From assembly GCF_021173675.1 (NCBI RefSeq), contig NZ_JAIHON010000020.1, forward strand, positions 1 to 64,000: 64,000 nt of DNA, in the 5' to 3' direction. Origin of the DNA: Streptomyces lincolnensis (GTDB lineage: Bacteria > Actinomycetota > Actinomycetes > Streptomycetales > Streptomycetaceae). The position numbers were made by a program, and so were the translations under genes. Each line of letters starts with the position of its first letter. Positions within the stretch are counted from its first letter, which is position 1. Below the pieces are notes generated by a model. It was given only the letters and a program-made list of their open reading frames with translations. It was not told where the DNA came from and searched no databases. Positions 35,227-44,195 of the stretch are shown here, piece after piece.

Positions 35227-38200
35227 GTGGAAGCCATCGCACGGCAGGCCCGTCGGGAGAAAGTGGCCGCTGAGGCACAGCAGTGGGCCGATGCTTTGGT
35301 CGACTTCGGCCCCTACAACACGTTGTTGCACTTCAAGGACACCAAAACGGCGTCGCTGGATGTGACCGACGCGGATGGGCAGGCTCTGACCTCGCTCCTG
35401 GCCGGACGCAAGACCCGCCTGGCCGCCTTGTTCCCCGCTGCCGCCGACCACGGTCCTGCCTGCACTCGGGCACGGAGCCTGCGCCGCAGGATGGTGGAAC
35501 TGGACGAGGAGCAGGGCATCGAGGCCGGCCGCCTGGCTCTTGGCCTGCTGCGCGTCGACCCGCCGCCCACGCGCGGCAGCACCCCTGTGCCGGCGCTGCG
35601 TGCCCCGTTGCTGCTGCAGCCTCTGGTCATCCAGCCGCGCACGGCGTCCGAGAACGACTTCGTCCTCGAGACGGCGGGCGAGGCGGAGATCAACCCGGTG
35701 CTGCTGTACGCGCTCAGCCGCCAGTACGGCATGGACGGCGACACGGAAGCTCTCGCCGACAAGGTGTCCACCGCATTGGAGGAGTGCGCGGACCCGGCCG
35801 ATCGCATCCCCCGCGCCTACGAGATTCTTGAGGCGGTTCTCGTCCGCAGCAGCCTGACGGCCGAGCTGGAAGAACGCATCGTGGCGGGCGTCTTCAGCTT
35901 CGACCGGCTGCCCATGGTCCAGGACTTGCGCAACGCCACCGACTTGCTGGCCGACCACCCGGTCATCGCCGCCCTGGCCGGCGACCGGGAGGCAAACCGT
36001 GCTCTGGCCGAGGACACCGGCCCGCGCGCTCCAGCCGGCGCCGACGACATCCCGCCCCGCTCGGAGTACCTCGTTCTCGACGCGGATGCCTCCCAGCAGA
36101 AAGCCATCAGCGCCGCGCTGGCCGGCTCCCACCTGGTGATCGAAGGACCGCCGGGCACGGGCAAGAGCCAGACCATCGCCAACCTGATCGCCACCTTCTC
36201 GGCCCAGGGCAAACGCGTCCTGTTCGTCGCGGAGAAACGCGCCGCGATCGAAGCCGTCACCGACAGCCTCGCCACCGTGGACCTGGACGGACTGGTCTTC
36301 GACCTCCACGGCAACAAACTCAGCCGCCGCCAGATCGCCCAGCAACTCCACGACGCCCTGGAGCGCGCAGGCCAGCAGGCTCCGCCCCGCCCGGCCGACC
36401 TGCACACCGGCCTGGCCCACTACCGCGAGGAAACCCTCCGGCACATACAGGAGTTCCACCAGCCGCTTACTCCTTGGCAGGTGAGCCCGCACCAGGCGAT
36501 CACCCACCTGATGGGCTGCCCGCCCGCCCATCACACCCGTCTGCGTCTGCGCGGCTCCGCACTGCGCCACCTCCACGGCGAGCACCATCGCCAGATAGAG
36601 CAGGATCTGCGGACCTTCGTCGCCAAGAAAGGACTGACCATCCGCCGCGGCGAATCCCCCTGGTCCCACACCCAGGCCCGCACCGAGGACGAACTGCGCG
36701 CCGTGGTGGCCGGCCTCGACCAGCTCACCGGCACAGCACTGAGCGACACCCGCCGCACCCTTGCCCACCTGGTGGACACCGCAGGCCTGCGCCCGGCCGA
36801 CGACCTTGAGGGATGGCAGGCCCTGCTCACCCTGCTGCAGGACGTCACCGCGACACTGGCCCGCTTCGAAGCAGCCGTCTTCGCCCCCGGCCTGGACGAT
36901 CTCATCGCCGCCACCGCGAGCCGCGCCTGGCGCAAGGAGCACGACCGGAACATCAGCTGGTTCAGCCGCCGGAAGCTGATCAAAAAGGCGCGTGGCCTGA
37001 CCAAGGACGGTCTGCGCGAACGCCATGCGCTGCACGCCGCCCTCCTCCAGGCGGCCGACCAGCACGCCCGCTGGCAGGCGCTGTCCGTGACCGGCAATGC
37101 GACCCCCTGGACCGTCCCCGGCCTCAACGGCGCCCTGGCCGCGTTCACGGATCTGCAGAGCCGTCTGGCCGCGATAGCCCTGTGCGTGCGCTGGGACGGC
37201 TGGCAGACCGCTCCCGTCGACGACGTCGACAAAACCCTTCAGCGCCTCGACGGCGACCGCGACACCCTGCTGCGCATGCCCGAACTCAACCAGCTCACCG
37301 ACCGCCTCGAAGCGGCCCAACTCGCAGGCCTCCTCGACGAGCTGGCACACACGGACGCCGACCCCGACACGGCGGTGGCCACCTTCGACTACCTGTGGTG
37401 GTCATCAGTGCTGGAGGAGGCGCACCTGCGCTCCACCTACCTGCGCTCCTTCACCCGCCTCGAACACGACCACGTCGTCGAGCAGTTCCGCCGCAACGAC
37501 CTCATCCACCGTGACAGCAACCCCGCCCGGGTCCGCTACGAGGTCGCCGTCCGGCTCCGCAAGGTCCGCGACGCCCACCCCGACCAGAACACCCTGGTGC
37601 GCACCCAGGCCCGCCGCAAGTCCCGGCACCTCCCGCTGCGCAGGCTCGTCGAGAAGGCCCCTGACGTGCTGCTGGCCGCCAAGCCGTGCTGGGCCATGTC
37701 GCCCCTCGTCGTCAGCCGTGTCCTGCCGGCCACCCGCCTGTTCGACGTCGTCATCTTCGACGAGGCCAGCCAGGTCCTGCCGCACGACGCGATGACCTCC
37801 ATCCTGCGCGCACGGCAGGTCATCGTCGCCGGAGACCCCCACCAACTCCCGCCCACCACCTTCTTCCAGCGCGTCCTCAGCGGCACACAAGAGGACACCG
37901 ACGACGACCTCGACGACGCTGCGCCCCCGGCCGCCTACGAGTCACTGCTGGACCTGCTCTGCAGCCGCCTGCCCCACGTCCACACCCTGAAATGGCACTA
38001 CCGCAGCCGCGACGAACGCCTGATCGCCTTCTCCAACCACACCATCTACGACGACCGGCTCGTCACCTTCCCCGGCACCACCCTCACCAGCCCCATCCGC
38101 CTCGTGGCCGTCGACGGCCACGCCCAGCCCGGCCAGAGCGGCTCCGTCCCCGAGGAAGTCGAACGCGTCGTCGAACTGGCCCTCGACCACGCCACCCACA

Positions 38201-39294
38201 CCCCCCATCTCAGCCTCGGCGTCATCACCATGGGCCAACGCCACGCCGACCGCATCAACCTCGCCTTGCGCCACGCCCTCCAAGACCACCCCGAACTCCA
38301 GGAATTCTTCAGCCCCGACGCCGGAGCCCGGCGCCGCTTCTTCACCAAGAACCTCGAACAGGTCCAAGGCGACGAACGCGACGCCATCATCCTCAGCATC
38401 GGCTACGGCAAAGCCTCCAACGGCCGGCTCTCCATGTCCTTCGGCCCGCTCAACAACGACGGCGGAGAGCGCCGCCTGAACGTCGCCATCACCCGCGCCC
38501 GCCAGTCGATGACCGTCGTCAGCTCCTTCACCCACCACGACTTCGACCCCGGCAAACTCAAAAACACCCGCAACCGCGGCCCCGAACTGCTGCGTGCCTT
38601 CCTCGAGTACTGCTCCCACGGAGGAGACCTCCAGCGCACCGGAACCGCACACACCGACTGGAACCTCAACGGCTTCGAACAGCAAGTCCTCGCCACCCTC
38701 GAAGCCTCCGACGTCCCCGTCACACCGCAGTGGGGCGTATCCGGCTATCGCATCGACTTCGCCCTCGGCCACCCCGAACGCCCCGGCCAGATGCTCCTCG
38801 CCGTCGAAACCGACGGCGAGCGCTACCACAGCGCTCCCAGCGCCCGAGACCGCGACCGCCTGCGCCAGGCACACCTGGAACGACTCGGCTGGCGCTTCCA
38901 CCGCATCTGGGCCGCCGACTGGTTCACCAACCCGAACACCGAAATCGACCGCCTCCTTGCCGTCTGGCATGAAGCCGTACGACAGGCCGACGAAACCCCC
39001 GCCGATCCCGCCCCCACGCCCGCCCCGGCAGAACCCCCGCCTCCAGCGGCGTCCACACGCCGCCCCCGCCCCGCCCTACCCGCAGCGGACCGCATCGGCG
39101 ACTACTCCGACGCCGACCTGCTGGCTCTGGCGTCCTGGCTGCTGAGTGACGGATTCCAACTCGACCGCGACACCCGCATCAACCAGGCCATCACCGAACT
39201 GGGCTTCAAAAAACGCGGCCGCGTCATCGTCCAACGCCTCACCCGCGCCTTCGAACAGGCCCAGCACACCGCAGACAAGGAGACCCCGCAGTGA
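35227..39294 (+). CDS. DUF4011/UPF1-like SF1 helicase with C-terminal Vsr/MTES_1575-type nuclease
   Basis: 1355 aa from GTG 35227 (AAGGGGTGAC upstream). Residues 1-60 (WADALVDFGPYNTLLHFKDT) resemble the DUF4011 region of large AAA_11/AAA_12 helicases. Walker A is GPPGTGKSQT at 307-316, motif II is FDEASQV at 844-850, GDPHQLPPT is motif III, and HYRSRDERLI, LEQVQGDERDAIILSIGYG and RLNVAITRARQ are motifs IV-VI. Near 1170-1230 a PD-(D/E)xK domain follows: YRIDFAL (Asp 1175), AVETDGERYH (Glu 1194), RDRDRLRQAHLERLGW. A Pro-rich linker leads to a helical tail. The fusion should unwind and cut DNA (or RNA/DNA). Its stop overlaps the HEPN-like gene by 4 bp. Confidence 0.9.
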   Translation: MEAIARQARREKVAAEAQQWADALVDFGPYNTLLHFKDTKTASLDVTDADGQALTSLLAGRKTRLAALFPAAADHGPACTRARSLRRRMVELDEEQGIEAGRLALGLLRVDPPPTRGSTPVPALRAPLLLQPLVIQPRTASENDFVLETAGEAEINPVLLYALSRQYGMDGDTEALADKVSTALEECADPADRIPRAYEILEAVLVRSSLTAELEERIVAGVFSFDRLPMVQDLRNATDLLADHPVIAALAGDREANRALAEDTGPRAPAGADDIPPRSEYLVLDADASQQKAISAALAGSHLVIEGPPGTGKSQTIANLIATFSAQGKRVLFVAEKRAAIEAVTDSLATVDLDGLVFDLHGNKLSRRQIAQQLHDALERAGQQAPPRPADLHTGLAHYREETLRHIQEFHQPLTPWQVSPHQAITHLMGCPPAHHTRLRLRGSALRHLHGEHHRQIEQDLRTFVAKKGLTIRRGESPWSHTQARTEDELRAVVAGLDQLTGTALSDTRRTLAHLVDTAGLRPADDLEGWQALLTLLQDVTATLARFEAAVFAPGLDDLIAATASRAWRKEHDRNISWFSRRKLIKKARGLTKDGLRERHALHAALLQAADQHARWQALSVTGNATPWTVPGLNGALAAFTDLQSRLAAIALCVRWDGWQTAPVDDVDKTLQRLDGDRDTLLRMPELNQLTDRLEAAQLAGLLDELAHTDADPDTAVATFDYLWWSSVLEEAHLRSTYLRSFTRLEHDHVVEQFRRNDLIHRDSNPARVRYEVAVRLRKVRDAHPDQNTLVRTQARRKSRHLPLRRLVEKAPDVLLAAKPCWAMSPLVVSRVLPATRLFDVVIFDEASQVLPHDAMTSILRARQVIVAGDPHQLPPTTFFQRVLSGTQEDTDDDLDDAAPPAAYESLLDLLCSRLPHVHTLKWHYRSRDERLIAFSNHTIYDDRLVTFPGTTLTSPIRLVAVDGHAQPGQSGSVPEEVERVVELALDHATHTPHLSLGVITMGQRHADRINLALRHALQDHPELQEFFSPDAGARRRFFTKNLEQVQGDERDAIILSIGYGKASNGRLSMSFGPLNNDGGERRLNVAITRARQSMTVVSSFTHHDFDPGKLKNTRNRGPELLRAFLEYCSHGGDLQRTGTAHTDWNLNGFEQQVLATLEASDVPVTPQWGVSGYRIDFALGHPERPGQMLLAVETDGERYHSAPSARDRDRLRQAHLERLGWRFHRIWAADWFTNPNTEIDRLLAVWHEAVRQADETPADPAPTPAPAEPPPPAASTRRPRPALPAADRIGDYSDADLLALASWLLSDGFQLDRDTRINQAITELGFKKRGRVIVQRLTRAFEQAQHTADKETPQ

Positions 39295-40121
39295 AACCCC
39301 TCGACCCCCTCACCCTCGAACGCGTCGCCCGCCTCATCGTCGACCTCGACGGCCCCTTCGAACGCCGCGGCTATCAGCTCACCCAGCTTCTCCAACGCGC
39401 CGGATGGCCCCAGCCCGCCGAGTACGACGGCTCACCCCGCATCCCCTGGCTCACCGACATCCTCACCAGCACCGACGATGTGGCCGCCGTCAGCCGGCTG
39501 CTGTGCCGCATCTGCGACCCGCTCGAATACGACGACGGCCTCGCCTCCGCCGACCTCATCCGCCAGACACTCAACACCCACCTCGCCGCCGAACAGCTCA
39601 CCGTCACCTATGTCTCCGGACGCCCCGTCCTGGGCCAGCCCGGCACCGACGGCCACACCACCGTCTTCACCGTCCCCGACGACCTCGAAGCCCGCATACG
39701 CCCCCTCGTCAGCAGCGAAGCCTTCCTCCAGCAGCTCATGGAACGCGTCACCGAAACCCAGATCTGCGAACAGCACGGCGCCTACGGCCTCACCCTCATC
39801 GGCATCGGCAGCTTCGCCGAAGCACTGCTCCTGGACGTCCTCACCCACCGCGACCCCACCCTGCTGCAAGGCTTCGTCCTGCCCAACGGCAAGCTCGTGC
39901 CTCCCGAACGAACCAGCTTCTCCCTGCTGCTCGACACCGCCCGCACCCGCGGCTGGATCCAGATGGACGCCCACGACTTCATGAAGATCGTCCGCGACTA
40001 CCGCAACTTCGTCCACCTGCGCCAACAACAAGAACGAGGCGTCACACCCGACCGCGACACCGTCGGCATGTGCTGGGGCCCGGTCCTCGCCGTCCTCAAC
40101 GACCTCGAGACCAGTCGCTAG
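39291..40121 (+). CDS. HEPN-like protein, partner of the helicase
   Basis: 276 aa from GTG 39291, which overlaps the helicase stop (GTGA), so the two are translated together. The N-terminal half is a mixed fold with no clear match. The C-terminal helical half has RTSFSLLLDTARTRGWIQMD and FMKIVRDYRNFVHLRQQQER: the R-D-Y-R-N-F-V-H string satisfies the Rx4-6H RNase motif of HEPN domains and resembles AbiJ/DUF4145-type families. This suggests an RNase or toxic effector that is triggered or held by the helicase. The HEPN call is inference from one motif and the helical context. Confidence 0.7.
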   Translation: MKPLDPLTLERVARLIVDLDGPFERRGYQLTQLLQRAGWPQPAEYDGSPRIPWLTDILTSTDDVAAVSRLLCRICDPLEYDDGLASADLIRQTLNTHLAAEQLTVTYVSGRPVLGQPGTDGHTTVFTVPDDLEARIRPLVSSEAFLQQLMERVTETQICEQHGAYGLTLIGIGSFAEALLLDVLTHRDPTLLQGFVLPNGKLVPPERTSFSLLLDTARTRGWIQMDAHDFMKIVRDYRNFVHLRQQQERGVTPDRDTVGMCWGPVLAVLNDLETSR

Positions 40122-40192
40122 CGCTTCGGCTGCGTCATGTGCACCGCTATGCGTCGAGCGATCAGGCGAATGCGGCGACCCCGGCGCGCCCC

Positions 40193-41071
40193 TCAGGGAC
40201 TGCTGGCCTCCTGTTTGCGGCGCCGGCGCAGTTCGCGTTGGGCCTGGGCGCGGGCGCATTCGCGGGAGCAGTACTTCACTCCGGTGGTGCGGTGCTGGCG
40301 GTATGCGGCGCGGCCGCGTTGGCGGACGAAGGCGCGGCCGCATCTTTCGTTGGCGCAGTGGTGGACGGTGGCGCCTTCGACGAGGTGGTTGTACAGCTGC
40401 AGGAACGCCACGGAGTAGACGGTGGGGTAGCGGTCGGAGAGATCACCGATGCCGATGCTGAAGCGGCCCAGGGCCCGGTTCAACACCTCCTGTAGCGAGG
40501 TGAGTTCGGCGTCGATGAGAAGCTCCTGCAGCTCCTGGAGCGACTGCGGCCACAGCGGTTTGTGGTCCTGGGTCTGTGAGCGGAGATCGGCCAGGGTCTC
40601 CTCGGTGACATGGGGCCGGACGAGTTCTTCGAGGCCGCCCTCGCGCTGGCAGGCAAGCCACGTCGTGATCGCGGCCTGCGCGGTCCGCACGTAGACGGCC
40701 ACCAGATCGCGGTGCACGCCGAACGGGTAGGGCTGCTGCTCGCTGTCGGCTTCGGGGATGTCCTGCACCTCGAAGTACACGTCCTCGTTATCGAAGGACA
40801 GATCGTCGCGGTCGCCGCCGAAGAGGGGGCCGTAGGCCTCCATCATCCGGGCCGCGCCCTCGAGGTCGTCGGCCGGCAGTTCCATCAGCTCGCGCAGGTA
40901 GAAGTCCTCGGGCAGCTCCACGGCCGGGCGGTCCTCGAAGGGAGCGGGAGTCCACAGGATCCAGTCGCCCTTGACACGCACGTTCTTGATGCGCCGCGTC
41001 AGGGGCGGGACCGGGATGGTGGATCCGGGCCACAGCGTGGGACGAAAACGTGGGTCAACGTACTCCGTCAT
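40193..41071 (-). CDS. CGNR-like zinc-finger protein
   Basis: 292 aa from ATG 41071. The C-terminus holds CANERCGRAFVRQRGRAAYR then GVKYCSRECARAQAQREL: two CxxxxC / CxxxC pairs that form a treble-clef zinc site like CGNR and ABATE proteins, and a basic tail (RRRRKQ). Earlier parts are helical with acidic patches (FDNEDVYFEVQDIPEADSEQ) and are not recognised. It may be a DNA-binding regulator. Divergent from the nuclease gene at 41159, with an inverted repeat between the starts. No strong ribosome site, so a leaderless mRNA is possible. Confidence 0.75.
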   Translation of the reverse strand: MTEYVDPRFRPTLWPGSTIPVPPLTRRIKNVRVKGDWILWTPAPFEDRPAVELPEDFYLRELMELPADDLEGAARMMEAYGPLFGGDRDDLSFDNEDVYFEVQDIPEADSEQQPYPFGVHRDLVAVYVRTAQAAITTWLACQREGGLEELVRPHVTEETLADLRSQTQDHKPLWPQSLQELQELLIDAELTSLQEVLNRALGRFSIGIGDLSDRYPTVYSVAFLQLYNHLVEGATVHHCANERCGRAFVRQRGRAAYRQHRTTGVKYCSRECARAQAQRELRRRRKQEASSP

Positions 41072-41095
41072 GACGGCATGATAGCCGCTACATTG

Positions 41096-41125
41096 GTAAT
41101 ACGAAACAGTGGCACTTCGTACTAC
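41096..41125. promoter_or_regulatory. 10-10-10 inverted repeat between the divergent zinc-finger and nuclease genes
   Basis: GTAATACGAA and TTCGTACTAC pair over 10 bp with one mismatch around a 10-nt spacer. It is 25 bp from the ATG of the zinc-finger gene and 34 bp from the GTG of the nuclease, so a bound factor would control both. Confidence 0.6.
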
Positions 41126-41158
41126 GCGAAGAGGGGCCGCGGACGAGGAGGCGCAGCA

Positions 41159-41641
41159 GTGGCCGACTGGCTGGCACGAAAGACCATCGGAGACCAGCAC
41201 GAACACACCGTCAAAACCGCGCTCGAAGCACGCGGCTGGACCGTCCACCCCTGCGGACAGGGCACCTACCCGGCCCCCATCCAGCAAGCCCTGCGCCACA
41301 CGCCCTCGGCACTGCGCTACTTCCCCGACCTCATCGCAGCCCGCGGCAGCGAACTCGTCACCATAGACGCCAAAGCGCGCATGCCCAGCACCACCTCCCG
41401 CAACTACGCCATCTCCCACAAGTGCGCCCTGGCAGGTGTGCAGTTCATGGGCGTCCATGTGCCCGTGCCGCTGTACTACGTCCTGGGCGACCTCCGTGTC
41501 CTGACACCCGCGGAGGTCCTCTACAACAGCTTCCACACCCTCCACCCCACCAGCGGTGCTTACCACCTGGTCAGCAGCCAGCGGGCCTTACCCTTCGACG
41601 ACGTCTTCGGGGCCGGCACCACGTACGAGCGCGCTGCTTGA
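41159..41641 (+). CDS. PD-(D/E)xK-type nuclease-like protein
   Basis: 160 aa from GTG 41159, with GGAGG 7 nt upstream. HEHTVKTALEARGWTVHPCG is the helix-strand start of an endonuclease core. ALRYFPDLIAARGSELVTID then AKARMPSTTS gives the PD...(D)xK pair (Asp in FPDLI, Asp-Ala-Lys in IDAKA). The helix ISHKCALAGVQFMG follows. The pattern resembles archaeal Holliday-junction resolvases and restriction nucleases, but the family is not certain. Its divergent zinc-finger partner and position next to the helicase/HEPN pair suggest a defence-island role. Confidence 0.7.
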   Translation: MADWLARKTIGDQHEHTVKTALEARGWTVHPCGQGTYPAPIQQALRHTPSALRYFPDLIAARGSELVTIDAKARMPSTTSRNYAISHKCALAGVQFMGVHVPVPLYYVLGDLRVLTPAEVLYNSFHTLHPTSGAYHLVSSQRALPFDDVFGAGTTYERAA

Positions 41642-41849
41642 CCCCGACGGGCACCCGTAGAACGCTCTTCCTGGAATCGAGCATCCGGGCCCGGAGTCCG
41701 CGCTGGCATTACAGTGGCCAACGGGCGACAACCCGTTCGACTCTGCTCTTCTTCCACCGCTACGGGGCGCAGGTCTGATGGAGCTCACCATCCTGCCATG
41801 TGATCAGGAGCAGGATAGTGGCAAGGAGTTGGCCAGGAGAGGAGGGCCT

Positions 41850-42494
41850 GTGGACGTGGGGGAGCGGTGGGCGTACCGGGTGGCGCCACACCACGGACCC
41901 GTCGCAGAAGTCGAGGTCCTGAAGATGGGTACGCAACGCCCGGTGCGGGTCAAAGTCCGCTTCGTCGCCGAGGAAGCGGAAGGCCGACAGGAGTGGGTGC
42001 CGCCGGCCCGGCTGCGTGTCGCCTGGCAGGACAAGGACGCGTGGCTGGCCCGCGAGCAGCAGTGGAGCGAACTGACGAAAGACAGCCCGGACGACGAGGA
42101 CCCTGCCTTCCGGGCGGTCGTCATCCTCTTCGACGAGCACCTGTGGGAGGGGCTGGTGTCCTTCGGTGTCAACTACCGTGACCGAGGCCTGCTGTACGTC
42201 GACGATGTCCCCGCGCTGACCGCGCTCCTCGACGTGCCCGAAAGCTTCTTCTGCAGCGACCCACGGACCTTCACCGACACCGACGGCGTGCTGACCGCGC
42301 CCTGGCCCACCACCGTGGAGGTGGCTCGGCTCCTGGCCCGCACCCGGGCCGACTACCTCATGACCGTCGTAGACAAACACGAACGCCAGGCACGCCAAGA
42401 CGCGATCTACGGCCACTACTACCCCGGCCGCGGCAAGAGCCCGGGCACCCACATCAGCCCCGAGATCTGCGCAGAGGTCGACCGCAGCTCCTAA
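41850..42494 (+). CDS. Unknown protein, interrupted by an in-frame TAA (frame continues to 42713)
   Basis: 214 aa from GTG 41850 (GGAGG 5 nt upstream; an ATG at 41778 has no site). It begins DVGERWAYRVAPHHGPVAEV, an OB- or SH3-like strand start, then acidic and helical regions (YVDDVPALTALLDVPESFFC). After RSS the stop TAA at 42492-42494 is followed in the same frame by 72 more codons (PAYDLLRQWCGAAVVESFEE, LRQAGQAKTADRLERELGIP, stop at 42711-42713) with normal streptomycete codon use. So the gene probably was about 287 aa and carries one nonsense mutation. No family is recognised. Confidence 0.55.
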   Translation: MDVGERWAYRVAPHHGPVAEVEVLKMGTQRPVRVKVRFVAEEAEGRQEWVPPARLRVAWQDKDAWLAREQQWSELTKDSPDDEDPAFRAVVILFDEHLWEGLVSFGVNYRDRGLLYVDDVPALTALLDVPESFFCSDPRTFTDTDGVLTAPWPTTVEVARLLARTRADYLMTVVDKHERQARQDAIYGHYYPGRGKSPGTHISPEICAEVDRSS

Positions 42495-42749
42495 CCCGCC
42501 TACGACCTGCTGCGCCAGTGGTGCGGCGCGGCCGTGGTCGAAAGCTTCGAAGAACTTAAGGCCCTGCGGGACGAAGTCTTCCGCATCGGCCAGCTCGTGG
42601 AGCAGGCCATTGGCTGCCTCCGCCAGGCCGGCCAGGCCAAGACGGCCGACCGCCTCGAGCGGGAACTCGGCATCCCCCTCGAGACCCTGCGCCACGCCGA
42701 ACGCGACGACTGACACCCGACCGACCGGGCACCAAAGACAGGAAGATCC

Positions 42750-44195
42750 GTGGCCCGCACCAACCTCAACGAGCGCCAACTCGACGTCCTGCGCCGCATC
42801 TGCCACGGCGAGACACCCGTCACCTCCGACGACTCTAGCCTCGCTGCGACCGTCTACGCCCTGCGCAATCGAGGCCTGGTCACCACGCCCCGAGCCGACG
42901 GCCGCTGGAGCGCAGCACCCACCGAGGCCGGTCTTGAGCACCTCGCTCACACCGACGCCACGCCCGCCCCACGCCCGAGCGCCTCTGCCCCGTCAACGGC
43001 ACCTGAGGCGGCCGAACTGATCAGCAGACTCCAACAAGCCGGCGGCACCCTGCGCATTACCAACCCCACCCCGGGCGAGCGGGCCCGCTGGCGCCGCGCC
43101 CTGCACTCCGCACGCGCAGACCACCTGGTCCCCGACGGCCACCATCTCCAGCACACCGGACGCGACAAAGGCGACCTGGTCATCACCCTGCGCCCCGGGC
43201 CACCACTACGAGGCTCCACACCCCCACCCGAGACCGTCCCCGTCCCCGCCAACCTGCCCGCAGAACGCCTGCACCCCGCAGCCGCCACAGCACTCATCCC
43301 GGCCTGCCCCGACTGCCAGCCCCGCGCCCGCCGCATCCTCCACGCCCTGTGCCACGCAGCCGAAGCCAAGAACTACACGGTCAGCAACCCAGAGTCCGGT
43401 ACAGCAGCCAGCTTGGTGATCACCACTGGCGACAGTTCCTTCCCTCTCTCCTTCCACGAAGGCGCCTACGAGGTCCCCGACCCCAGCGGGGTGAAGTACG
43501 CCTGGCAACGCGTGACCGCACGCACCACACGTCCATCCCACCAACTCGAGCTCAGCCTCGAGTACACCTACGCCCATCGAGGCCGGCGCTCGCATTGGGG
43601 AGACCGGCAACGCTGGCGACTGGAAGACAAACTCCCCGCCCTGCTGCGAGAGATCGCCCACCGCGCGCACACAGAGTACGAACGACGGCAGGCCCAGCAG
43701 CGCAAGGAGGAAGAGACACGCCAACGCTGGCTGACCGCGATGCAGCAGGCTCGCACCTCTCTGCTGGAATGCCACCGGCAACAGGCCCTGCGCACGCAGG
43801 TGCAGGCATGGCAGGAAGCCACCGCCATCCGCGCCTACTGCGAAGCACTCGAAGACCACCACGCCACGCCGCACGTGGCCGAAGCAACCGCTGCCTGGAC
43901 CGCGTGGGCCCGGGCCTATGCAGACCGTATTGATCCGGTAATCCAGAACCCAGGATTACCGGACCCCCCCAGCGATCACACCAGGAGACCTGCGCCCGTA
44001 CCTGCGTGGCTGGAGCCCGTACGAGCCCAAACGGGCATGACAGTCCCCCCTCCTGAGCTTGCCTGGCATAGCGTGGCCAGTCGAGCTGCTTATCGCTTTT
44101 GGCCGTGGTCCGGCGGAGGCACAGACGTACTGAGCGGCGGACGTGACCCGCCATCGGCTGCAGAAGCGGCTAGGCCGAAGAGGGGTGTTGTGTGA
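42750..44195 (+). CDS. Unknown protein with N-terminal winged-helix-like region
   Basis: 481 aa. Residues 1-60 (LDVLRRICHGETPVTSDDSS ... ALRNRGLVTTPRADGRWSAA) look like a winged helix. The middle carries LISRLQQAGGTLRITNP and a strand-rich part (EYTYAHRGRRSHWGDRQRWR). Residues 300-390 form a long charged helix (ALLREIAHRAHTEYERRQAQ, QQRKEEETRQRWLTAMQQA). The C-terminal 60 residues are Pro-rich and follow a strong hairpin at 43935. The stop overlaps the convergent DUF4062 gene by 26 bp. Family unknown; similar coiled-coil proteins occur in streptomycete islands. Confidence 0.6.
   Translation: MARTNLNERQLDVLRRICHGETPVTSDDSSLAATVYALRNRGLVTTPRADGRWSAAPTEAGLEHLAHTDATPAPRPSASAPSTAPEAAELISRLQQAGGTLRITNPTPGERARWRRALHSARADHLVPDGHHLQHTGRDKGDLVITLRPGPPLRGSTPPPETVPVPANLPAERLHPAAATALIPACPDCQPRARRILHALCHAAEAKNYTVSNPESGTAASLVITTGDSSFPLSFHEGAYEVPDPSGVKYAWQRVTARTTRPSHQLELSLEYTYAHRGRRSHWGDRQRWRLEDKLPALLREIAHRAHTEYERRQAQQRKEEETRQRWLTAMQQARTSLLECHRQQALRTQVQAWQEATAIRAYCEALEDHHATPHVAEATAAWTAWARAYADRIDPVIQNPGLPDPPSDHTRRPAPVPAWLEPVRAQTGMTVPPPELAWHSVASRAAYRFWPWSGGGTDVLSGGRDPPSAAEAARPKRGVV
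43935..43962. repeat. Perfect 10-bp hairpin inside a coding region
   Basis: CCGGTAATCC-AGAACCCA-GGATTACCGG followed by ACCCCCCC. It lies in frame near the end of the gene at 42750, so either it attenuates that gene or it marks a junction after which the frame is not native. Confidence 0.6.

Noticed and set aside
35092..37350. A 752-codon minus-strand frame
   Set aside because: Antisense shadow of the helicase gene.
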